Positions 56,007 to 64,000 of a DNA stretch of 64,000 nt are shown here, one piece after another. The stretch covers positions 1-64,000 of the forward strand of contig JAAVTG010000645.1 in the NCBI GenBank assembly GCA_011947345.1, in the 5' to 3' direction. How positions within the stretch are numbered: the stretch's first letter is position 1; the number at the start of each line of letters is the position of its first letter. This stretch comes from Phytophthora quininea (taxonomy: Eukaryota > Oomycota > Peronosporomycetes > Peronosporales > Peronosporaceae). A program made the position numbers and the translations under genes. The notes below the pieces were generated by a model. The model made no database searches. It was not told the origin of the DNA and worked only from the letters and a program-made list of their open reading frames with translations.

Positions 56007-57262
56007 TCAGTTACGCAGCATGAATGTGGATCCAATGACCTTGGCCTCCCACCGCAATGCCAGCAGCAAAATCTCCATCATCCACACGTGAGTACTGGCA
56101 GCCTCCGTACTATAGACGACACCGCCATAGCTGAAAACGACAGCGTTGTCGTCGTAAGGATCCGCTTCGAAAAAGTCCTGCCGAAGGAAAGATAAGTGCT
56201 TGGTCAAAGTAAGCAAATAAGAATCGTTAGGCACGTACCACGTGAACATGTCCAACCACTTGTCCTCCACCGTTTCCTCCTTCACCTCACGTTGCTGCAG
56301 TCTGCGCAGTCTGGAGTGATCTACCGACCGAAACAAAACGACGTAGCCGCCGTATACTTGGAAGCGCGAGACGAGAAACAGCGATTGCACAGTGGCCGAA
56401 GACCTGGCGTTGGGGATCACACGGTACATGACCACATTGTTCTCGTCGACGACCTGCAGTCTTTTCAGTGAAAGATGCATCGTTGGAGAGTACAATCCTG
56501 CCAGACCTTGCGCCGACGAGGTCACTCGCCAGGCTTGCGCAGACAGCTCCCTGGGGGTTGTCCCCGGGAAGCGTTTCTTGAGGGTGAATTTGACGTGATC
56601 CGGCGCTAGATGCCGCTGGTCTCGCCACCCGTAAAGCACAGCGCCCGTAGTCAAGTAGCTATTGCTTTGCAGGAAGGCGCAGATCTCTCGATACGCCTCA
56701 CTAGCGATTTCGTGGCACTCTTGGATCGACAGCGGCTCGAATGACGCATGGTTTAGCTCGTGGACGGCAGGCCACTGTACGGTAGTCGCGGAGGGCACGT
56801 CGACCTAAACCATAGCACCATCCTGTTAGTCTTTCGGACAGCAGCGTCCACAGATCTGGCGACGCCAAATGGCCGTGAATCACGTGGTCCCACCATCGCA
56901 AGCAGGACCACCCTGGCCGCAAGAAGCACAGTACGTACCATCGGCAAGGGCGAGTCGACGGCACTCAACACACTCCCCAGCCGAAGCTGGAACTGCTCGT
57001 GCTGTGCGGCCATGTCTGCCAACTGCTTATTCTCTCGATGGAGCGCCTCCTTCTTGATGGACAACTGCGTGTACTGCTCCACAAGGTCGTCGGGCTGCTG
57101 TTCGCTCCGCGCCATGCCAGCCAGAACTGCCCCAAACTGCTGGTGCTGCTTGCGCTGCACTGCGTCCGCATACTGCTGCTCCAGCGCAGCTACTTCCTTT
57201 CGCAGAGTCTTCATCCTTTCCTGCCAAGACGAAGTGCACGCGATTTTTGTCAATTGCTGCAC
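56007..57262 (-). CDS. Coiled-coil / START-like protein (M96 mating-specific-like family)
   Basis: Two exons on -. Exon 1 (57262-56939) encodes a coiled coil (ERMKTLRKEVAALEQQY; QLSIKKEALHRENKQLADMA). A 134-bp GT-AG intron (56938-56805, phase 0) leads to exon 2 (56804-56007), about 265 residues with EIASEAYREICAFLQ, WRVTSSAQGLAGLYSPTMHL and KWLDMFTWYV, resembling the START/Bet v1-like domain of a large oomycete family that includes the M96 mating-specific protein. The first ATG in frame is at 57214; an extra upstream exon is likely because the frame stays open to 57262 without ATG. Ligand and role are unknown. Confidence 0.7.
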
Positions 57263-57547
57263 CCATAACCAGGCAGTGGCAGCTTCCGAACTACCTGCTG
57301 CCTGTAGTAGCTGTTCTTAACATGCATCCGCTGCCGCTCGCGTTTCGAGAGATCCATCACCAACGTTTCCACGCCCCGTTCTCCCTTGAGCTCCAAATGA
57401 CGAATGACACCGCGATTGTGGAGACTCTGGGGGATGCGCAGATACCTGGCGGATTTTTCACGAGTAGTAATATTGCTGAGGCTGCTCGGAGCCCAAAGCT
57501 TGCGTCCTGCTCCGTCGGAACTACTATGCCTATTACCGAAGAGCCCT
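57263..57547. other. Spacer between two minus-strand genes
   Basis: Promoter and possible first exon of the START-like gene. A 3' splice-like GTGCAG lies just before its open frame (about 57258-57272 on -). No other gene is seen. Confidence 0.35.
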
Positions 57548-59821
57548 CTACAGCTCTTCGTCTGAAGGTGCCTCCACTTCTAGTCCCGCTGTAGCTCGGG
57601 TCACTATCTCTTCCATCACGGGGTACTTGGTCACGGTTTTCTCCCACACGTCCATGGATTTCAGTTTCTGCGCGTAGGCTACGACGGCCGATGGTTCGCC
57701 GACCGCTTCAAGCACTCCAAGTGAAGCCTTATATGCTGCACCTTTAAGCACAAGGTCTCGAGCATCAGCCTCCGCCAACAGAGCAACCACATCTGCCTGG
57801 AAGCCATGCGTGCCAGCGCGAATAATCGCGGTACTAATGGTCCATGCGTCCCACTTGATAATCCCTTGATACCGCTGCAAGAAAGCTAGATACGAAAGCT
57901 CCATTCCGTCTATGACGAATGCAGTGGAGACGGTAAGTTCTTCGCCTTCTTCTTTGAGACGTTGCATTTGCTTCGACAATACGTCAAAAGCGCGCTGCGT
58001 TGTTCTTCGACTCATCGGCAAGTGTCGTTGTCCCTGCCACCGATCCAGGCACACGAGCATCGTGGACAGGTCATCATTCGCCTCGCAGATGTTGAGCACG
58101 AGGGCGTTCAAGTGAGTACGTTGCCCTGGATACTGTCGATCGAAACATCGCTCCACTTCGAGGCGGTCGAACATGCTAGCATCGCTCGCTTGGTCGCCCC
58201 CACGCTGCCCGCCTGCGAGCAGAGGGTACAATAGCTGGGAGTAAATCTCTGGCCGTAGCTTCACATTGTCCGTCCACAGAGCTGCGCGCATAATACCCAG
58301 TGCAACACTTAAATCGCCTGCAAACAAACATTGGGTAATTCCGGTAGAGAATGAGTGGACTGTGCGAGGGATGACGTTCGGGAACTTCTCGAACAGCTCT
58401 GAAATTGTTGGACAGCCGGATAGTTTCCTGTTCGTATCCGCTTCCCCGCTGCTCAAATGGCGTATTGGCGCGGTACTTTGCAATGCTCCGGAAAAGCGCC
58501 CACACCGTGCGATTCGAGATTTTGTTGTTGTAGAGCTCCATTTCATGCAGAAGCTCCATCATGTGCTTGAAACTTCCATCGAAAATGGCGTACAGCAGAA
58601 AGTAGTTGATAATGCTGGACTCCGCGTCATGCGTTACGTACACCAGCTCGCGCTCCTTTGCGTACATGTACAGATCTGCCACTTTCACTCGGCTTGCTTC
58701 GTCTGGCGCACTCTCGACAACATGCGCGAACGAGCCAGCATCAATTGGCACGCGGTGCTTTACCCCGTGCTCGAGCAACAATCTCGCCGCAGCATGCCTT
58801 CCCGCCGCTGCTGCAGCACTCACCGCAATGGAAAGCCGCTTGGGGTCCAGTGCAACGGCGCACGGGAAACGATCCATGTACTCAATGATCAACTCGCCCA
58901 CTTTGCCATCGTATTTCTTGTCATCGTTGGTCCCCATACCTTCTGCGTCGAGCTGCCCACTGCCCTCATCAACTCCTCCATCAGTCGATTCGTTGAAAAA
59001 GACGTCTGGGCGATGCAAAATCAATCGGAAGAGTGTGTGCACAGCTGAGTAGCTTGTGCGGTATTGAATATGCTCTAAAGTGGCGAGTAGCGTCTCCACT
59101 CGATGCCGCAGACCTTGCTCCTGTTCACAGTCCGTCCTACCCGTGCACTCGACATGCAGCAGGAAGTTTAGTGGATCTGCCTCGTGAATGCCCAGTACAT
59201 TGGGCCTCCCACGACTTCTTGTTGGTAAAAGGATGTCATGGTGACGGTATCCCCTTTGGCGTCCAGCAGCGCCCACATCACGAAGCGGCGCATCTGCATC
59301 CTCGAGTAGGACAGTTTGGGCCATGTGGTGAGGGCTCTGCGGCGCGACTGCACCTGTCCCTGCTGCTCATCCTGCTGGAAGGCCTTGTACACGTCCCACA
59401 CAACCTGGTAGCGGCCTTCGCGTGACGCCTTGTACAGCAGCGACTGGTAGAACGACGACGACAGCTTCTTTCCTCTCCGTCGCAGCTCGTTGAACGCGCG
59501 CAGAGCAATGCTGTACGAAGATTCTGTCTCCTTGACGCGGTGTATAAGAGCAACTTCTGTCTCTTCGGTCGTGAAGGGATTTGAGGACTCAGGGGCAGTC
59601 GAAGTGGCTGCGGATAACCGCACTGGGTCTTCTTCGGCGCTCTGGGTGTGCAGAGGTCGCACAGAATCGTAGCGAACTGCGGTGCGATGTGGACTGGAGG
59701 CGATGGAGACGTTGACAGGTCTAATGTGAGAGCGATACGCCCCACACAGCGATCGCAGCAGCCGCATGCGCGCGCCGACCTGGCGCAACTGGAACATTTT
59801 GACGTGTGTGGCTGAAAGCAT
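57548..59821 (-). CDS. Probable mitochondrial PPR-like protein (frames interrupted)
   Basis: Read from ATG 59821 (or 59797, MFQLRQVGARMRLLRSLCGA, an Arg-rich amphipathic mitochondrial-type leader). About 755 residues over three frames: 59168-59821, 58440-59190 and 57548-58450. Helical repeats such as LSSSFYQSLLYKASREGRYQ, VYKAF, PIDAGSFAHVVESA and KRLSIAVSAAAAAGRHAAAR fit PPR/TPR-like superhelices that bind organellar RNA. The first break, near 59178, and the second, at 58444-58447, are each explained by one missing base; the second is in a G run on the coding strand. C-terminus EAPSDEEL. Exact target unknown. Confidence 0.7.
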
Positions 59822-59952
59822 TATGAAGCGTGTCTTTTACAACTCATTACAGAGTTAGATTTAGTACGTTACTGAATTAGATTTTGTATGTATCAAATTG
59901 AAAAAGGCAACTGAAAGACCTTCACTCCGGGAAAAGACTTCAACAGGACGCT
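59822..59952. other. Bidirectional promoter region
   Basis: 131 bp between the divergent PPR-like (-) and proline-rich (+) genes. Their starts are so close that promoter elements must be shared or overlapping. AT-rich, with GTTAGATTTAGTACG and GAATTAGATTTTG-like repeats. Confidence 0.45.
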
Positions 59953-61200
59953 ATGGCTTCGAACAAGGAAGACTCGAAGATGTTCAGGCCGACACCGCCG
60001 CCGCCGCTACCTCCGACGGTGTTCCCACCACTGCCTCCGATGCCGCCGCCGGACGCAAACAAATCACCAGCAGCAGCCTACCAGCCTCGCGCGACAGCAT
60101 CGACTGCCAGCGCACAGAGGAGACTTCTTCAGTCCAACGTTCCGACCTCGGCGACTACAGTCGCGCAGAGATACTACCATCAATACCAGTACTTTCCCCA
60201 GCACGGCATCCAGCGCTCCCAGCTCCCAGAGTCGGCCAAGGAACCAACCAAGGCGTGGTCAACCACAGATGAAGACAGAGGGCACGCGCGCATTCTGCAA
60301 ACGGTACCTGCTGACACAGAGGAGGAGGAGGAGGAGAAGCCATCGCAGGCGTTCACCCCCAAACCTTCAATTAGTGCGTGGGGCGCAGCAGCCAAAGCGG
60401 GGAACTCGATTTGGAGTGTTACACCCGAGGAATTGTCGGAACTGGCAGTGGAGGTAGTGGCGATGCAGGAGCAGCACGCTGCCAGCCGCAAGCTCTCCTA
60501 CGCGGATGTGAGCAAGAGAGGCGTCCGGAAGAACCAGTTATCGCACAAGCAGACGCCGGTTTTCAAGAAATACTTTGCTTTCCCACACATTCCGTCCGCC
60601 AAACTACCAGACAGGTGCGAACTCCCTGTCCATATTGCGTGGAGAGGTCTAATAGTGTGGCCGCCAGCGAATCTATCGATACTGCTACGCTGAAAGAACA
60701 GGGCCAGTGGGCTATGGCTCACCTGCCGCCGCCACCACGTGAGGACAAGAGCCTCGAAGCGCCAGACTACAGTCGGAGCTCGACCCTGTTAGCGAGCACT
60801 CCCACATTTTACCCCCACAAAGCCCCCGATGCTAACGAGATGGTGCAAATGGTAAAGTTGTTGCTTGGCTAGCAAGCCAAAACTGATGCGCTAGCTCTGA
60901 CAGCTACTTTTTCACATGTCAATCCGCAGCTCAAGTCGACGCTTGCTCAGAAGAAAGTCGCCCCCACATGGATTGGTGGCCGGTAAGTGAATCGTCATTC
61001 ACTTGTTTTGTTTACACGTTCTCTGCTCTGGATAAAAGTACTCAACGTGTGAATTGTATTTGCAGGGAGACTGGAAATGTACCAACTGCGGTGAGCCCAA
61101 CTCAGGCCTACGCAGAACATCATTCATGGTTGCTCACGCGCTTCGTTGCTGTGCTTCAGGCAACCACGTATTGTTGATGCCCCTCGTACTTATCTTTTGA
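59953..61200 (+). CDS. Proline-rich protein with C-terminal RanBP2-like zinc finger
   Basis: From ATG 59953: a Pro-rich N-terminus (RPTPPPPLPPTVFPPLPPMP, an SH3/WW-type ligand), an acidic stretch EEEEEE, then SAWGAAAKAGNSIWSV and SRKLSYADVSKRGVRK. A frame change near 60610-60640 continues in 60378-60872 (NEMVQMVKLLLG), stops at TAG 60870-60872, yet stays coding-like (THVNPQLKS-like residues) up to a GT-AG intron at 60983-61065. The last exon (to 61200) has GDWKCTNCGEPNSG, the first half of a RanBP2-type finger; the second Cys pair is not clearly spaced. One missing C in 60961-60965 would bring the splice in frame. The model is uncertain. Confidence 0.55.
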
Positions 61201-61512
61201 AACCCAATTAACCGTTCTGCTTTGAACGAGCAACAGAATTTCTCCTACAGGTGGGTCGGGCGCGCATTCTGGCGCGGGGTTGTGCGCTAGATAATGTGTT
61301 GATCCTGGTTAGGGACTCGTGCAAGCGGTGCCGCGTGGGGCGCTTTGAAGATGCGGGGTTTGTGTTCTCGCCCTCTTCACTCGATTCTTTGACATAAGAG
61401 GCTGTCTTCCCCGTCGTAACGCACAATCCGAAACGCGTTCAACAACATGAAATGGAAAGTATCGAACCTGCGTTTTCTTGTACCAACGCAAACGTGAGTC
61501 GCCACCTGCGAG
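61201..61512. other. Intergenic, nothing supported
   Basis: Between the tail-to-tail ends of the proline-rich (+) and thioredoxin (-) genes. Short frames on - (61208-61426, 61309-61491) show no domain. Confidence 0.4.
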
Positions 61513-62074
61513 CTACGTATCTTCATCGTCGTTGCCGAGCGGCGGCAGGTGTTGTTTGATCAGTTGCTCAAGCTGCGGCGCATTAGCGCCCTCTACGTCC
61601 GCGATGTGCTTTCGGTCCTGCAAATCAAGCGACCAAAGTTGATGTTACTCCCCCAACCTACCGAGCAACTACGTTTAGTAAGCGCAGCGCCCGAACCTTG
61701 AAAAGCAAGAACCTTGGCTTGCAACTGCCGTTGTCCTCGACACCATCGACGTGCAGGTTAACGTTGAGCTGCAGCAGAGTGCCGTTAGTAGTGATCCGTG
61801 TGCTCTGCTATCACATTTGATACCGATGCAAACATGAGTCGGCGCTCGGCGCCGTCGATATCCGTGGTCAGGCGCTTGTACGTCGGTTCGACGATCTTGC
61901 ACGGACCGCACCATTCCTTGTGCACATCGACAACTACAACGTTCACGGGCGGTGGCGATGAGCACTGGCTTGCGGTACACACACCGGTAAGCGCATACCG
62001 ACGAGCTTCTTCTCGCTGCACTCGAGCACTTGCATCCAGTGCTCCACGTCGCGGATCTTCGTCACCAGCTCCAT
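61513..62074 (-). CDS. Thioredoxin-domain protein, four exons
   Basis: Exons on -: 62074-61999, 61933-61824, 61768-61697, 61617-61513; introns of 65, 55 and 79 bp all start GT, end AG and join in frame, the last two with CTAAC/CTAAA-like branch sites. The 120-residue product starts MELVTKIRDVEHWMQVLE. It has a redox site VVDVHKEWCGPCKIVEPTYK (WCGPC intact), the conserved cis-Pro block CKPRFLLFK and EGANAPQLEQLI near the end. The GANAP ending is typical of thioredoxins in NME8/NME9 and flagellar outer-arm dynein light chains, so a flagellar role in zoospores is possible but not shown. No frame lesion. Confidence 0.88.
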
Positions 62075-62934
62075 TGTCGAGCCGCCTTTTCGTTTACCGA
62101 TATGAACACCTGGGGAAGCTGTGTGGTTGCTTTCAACCCCAAAATATACAGCTCCATACTTTGGCAGCCGGGAGCTGAGTGCCTGCGCTTCGTGCGCTAG
62201 CTGCCAGCGGCGCTGGCAACGCCTCCGCTTCCATCGCTCAGTTTGCCATTTGCTCGCTCAAGCCCAAGTCTGAGCTCCGACTCCAGCGCAATGCACGGCG
62301 TGTGCATCTGGCGACGAAGAGGCCAGAGGCCATGCTGTCAGAGGTCCCCTCGAGCCCGTTCTTGAGGCGGGGCCTTCTGTGTCGGTGGCTTCCCCAGTGT
62401 CGTATGCAGCTCTGCGATCAATTGACCCCTCTCAACTCCCAAGGCAGGAAGAAAATCAAGCACAAGCGTCTTCGCGATGGCGTACCAGCTGCAGAAACAG
62501 TTAACTTATGGTACAGTTGTCATGACGAAGGCTTTTCCTCCGGCGTGGCGCCTTGAGCAACGACAAGTGTCCTGTATGTGCCTGCGCGTGGCACCGGGAT
62601 AGCCGGTGGTCTCCGGCATGAACCTGCTGATGATGGAGGAAGGGAGTAGCAACTAGCACGTCCCGGAGAGCGGTGGTAAAGGGGTTAAATATAACTTGCT
62701 AATAATCTACATTCTTGCTTCGCGAGTTCATAAGTAGCAGGAGGAGCTCAGTTTCAAGACTGCGCAGCTTCGTTGTCGTGCTTCCTTCGATCGGGAGACG
62801 TTGCTGCGCAGACTCGCAGCCAGAGGCTGAAGTTAGTCGCTCCGATAGAACTGCCAGGCAAACCATCACTTGGGCTTGCTGCAGCCGGAAACACACACAG
62901 ATAAGGTGTCTGGAGTGGAGCAGCGGCGACCAAC
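62075..62934. other. Intergenic, nothing certain
   Basis: 860 bp between the thioredoxin start and the PX gene stop, both on -. A 125-codon + frame (62179-62556) is Arg/Leu/Ser-rich without a domain. The region must hold the thioredoxin promoter and the PX terminator. Confidence 0.4.
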
Positions 62935-63432
62935 TTAAATGGAGTCGTTCTCGGGGACGTTGAGGCAGCCATAGAAGCTCTTGAGCAGCTTGGTGATCTT
63001 GCAGCCCTGCTTCTCGCATCGCGCCGAAACCACCGGCGGGCACTTGCACAGCGCCTCCTCGAGCTCGAGCAGGAAGGCGTTGAGGAAGAGCACGCGCTCG
63101 CGCACGACGTTCTTGGAGTTCTTGCCCAGGAAACGCCCCTGCATGACCGGGAACTCCGTGTCGAGGAAGACGCGCTCGAGACACGAGGCCAGCAGGCAGC
63201 CCTTGTCACCTCCGCAGCACGCCGAGTGCTCCTGGAAGTGGCGGCGGGCCAGCTGCTGCAGCTGCAAGAAGGCCGAGAACCGGCGGTACACGAGGTCCTC
63301 GCCGCCGTAGCGGTCGGTCTGCACGCGGATGGCGTAGTCGGTGTGGCCCGCCACCTTGCGGGTGTCCACGATCGTGCAGCGCACGTCCGAGAGGGCGATG
63401 TCGGCAGCGGTAAGCGAGCTGGGCGGCAGCAT
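62935..63432 (-). CDS. PX-domain protein
   Basis: 165 residues from ATG 63430-63432 (MLPPSSLTAADIALS). Nearly the whole chain is a PX (phox) domain, which binds phosphoinositides, usually PtdIns3P, on endosomal membranes: a strand CTIVDTRKVAGHTDYAIRV, the lipid-contact motif VYRRFSAFLQL, LERVFLDTEFPVMQGRFLGK, where the usual Pro-rich loop is short, and VVRERVLFLNAFLLELEEAL. The start is chosen because the upstream frame (to 63594) is low-complexity and an ATG begins right before the folded domain. Several Cys pairs sit in the second half (ACCGGDKGC; CKCPP). Confidence 0.85.
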   Translation of the reverse strand: MLPPSSLTAADIALSDVRCTIVDTRKVAGHTDYAIRVQTDRYGGEDLVYRRFSAFLQLQQLARRHFQEHSACCGGDKGCLLASCLERVFLDTEFPVMQGRFLGKNSKNVVRERVLFLNAFLLELEEALCKCPPVVSARCEKQGCKITKLLKSFYGCLNVPENDSI

Positions 63433-64000
63433 GGTTGTGGGGGTGAGGTGGTTCGAGTCTCGGGCTGCAGAATGGGAAATGAACATCCCGGTGAACGCGT
63501 CGCGCGCTTGTCGAGGTTGATTTAACCTCCAGCGAGCGGTTGGGGCTGCTGCTCCTTTTGGCTGGCCACGCACGCGACAAGGGCGTTGCTGCACCCCAGC
63601 AGAGACCGAGCTCCGATCGATCGCTCGTCAATTGACCTGTCGTTGCGCTGGGCGCGCCAGGCACGCCAGCACGGGAGTTCGGCACAGACGGTTTTCGGTC
63701 AAATGGCTCAGCAAGAAGGCGAGTGAGCAAGGCTGGCAAGCACGGCGGTTGCGGAGCTGCTGTAGGCAGGGCTGCTCTTGCGGGCACCTGCAGTGCGCCA
63801 GTGCTTGCCACCCGAAGAAGCGATGCAGCGACGCCATCGTTCTTACCTCCCGCCTGGCATGGCCCGCGCTGGCAAACCAAGCTCCGGTGGGACCAAGCGA
63901 TCGCTTGCATCCAGCGATCGCGCGGTCCAGCTTCGACGGCCATCGATGCTGAAAGGCAACTTGCTGGCCGGTCGGTTTCGACTTTTTGGCGTTGCTTCAG
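63433..64000. other. Upstream region of the PX gene; nothing certain
   Basis: About 570 bp to the window edge. Overlapping open frames (63206-63943 on -, 63632-63952 on +) are GC-driven and without domains. It should contain the PX gene promoter. Confidence 0.35.

Noticed and set aside
62179..62556. 125-codon + frame
   Set aside because: No domain, odd composition, antisense to the likely thioredoxin promoter.
63206..63943. Second gene of 245 codons on - upstream of the PX gene
   Set aside because: Overlaps the PX coding region in another frame and is Arg/Pro/Ala-rich without a domain.
1..64000. CRISPR array, bacterial operon or riboswitch
   Set aside because: No regularly spaced short repeats; introns, LTRs and eukaryotic families show a nuclear eukaryotic genome.

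Overview
The window looks like oomycete nuclear DNA, most likely Phytophthora or a close relative. This is inferred, since no sequence could be compared. The grounds are GC-rich compact genes with 55-135 bp GT-AG introns, an elongation factor 3 (eEF3) remnant, an M96/START-like protein, a FYVE-SYLF protein, and Ty3/gypsy elements carrying chromodomains and a second RNase H.

Layout. (1) 1-15971 is one very large Ty3/gypsy element (Gypsy-A; left LTR cut by the window edge). It has a coiled-coil-rich gag, protease, reverse transcriptase, two RNase H domains, integrase and chromodomain on +. Between pol and the 3' LTR lies a separate coding unit of about 970 codons on the opposite strand. (2) 15972-17871 is an eEF3 pseudogene beginning at the first base after the LTR. 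(3) 17.9-39.4 kb is transposon wreckage with no convincing host gene: a hAT transposase (-), a Gly/Ser/Val-repeat (beta-solenoid-like) gene fragment (-), a piggyBac-superfamily element with TTAA target sites and embedded SAP and YqaJ-nuclease-like domains (-), a decayed MULE (+), a PIF/Harbinger remnant (+), a MULE with long inverted repeats and a perfect 9-bp target duplication (+), and a MuDR-type MULE (-) inserted into a gene with a Ulp1-type protease domain. (4) 40.3-44.8 kb holds host genes: an LRR protein and phosphoacetylglucosamine mutase (AGM1). (5) 44.9-52.3 kb is a degenerate Fanzor/TnpB-like (OMEGA-type nuclease family) gene on -, split in two by a Ty3/gypsy chromodomain element (Gypsy-B) with a 5-bp target duplication. 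(6) 53.0-63.4 kb is a gene-dense host block: FYVE-SYLF protein, ACR3 arsenite transporter, coiled-coil/START-like protein, a probable mitochondrial PPR-like protein, a proline-rich zinc-finger protein, a four-exon thioredoxin and a PX-domain protein.

Reading-frame breaks are widespread, in elements and in conserved host genes alike. Many can be explained by one missing base in a short G or C run. The two Gypsy-A LTRs show no substitution over about 790 bp but differ by four small indels, three of them in C runs. Part of the apparent pseudogenisation may therefore be homopolymer error in the assembly. Other lesions (in-frame stops in eEF3 and Gypsy-B gag, changed catalytic residues) are substitutions and cannot be explained this way.
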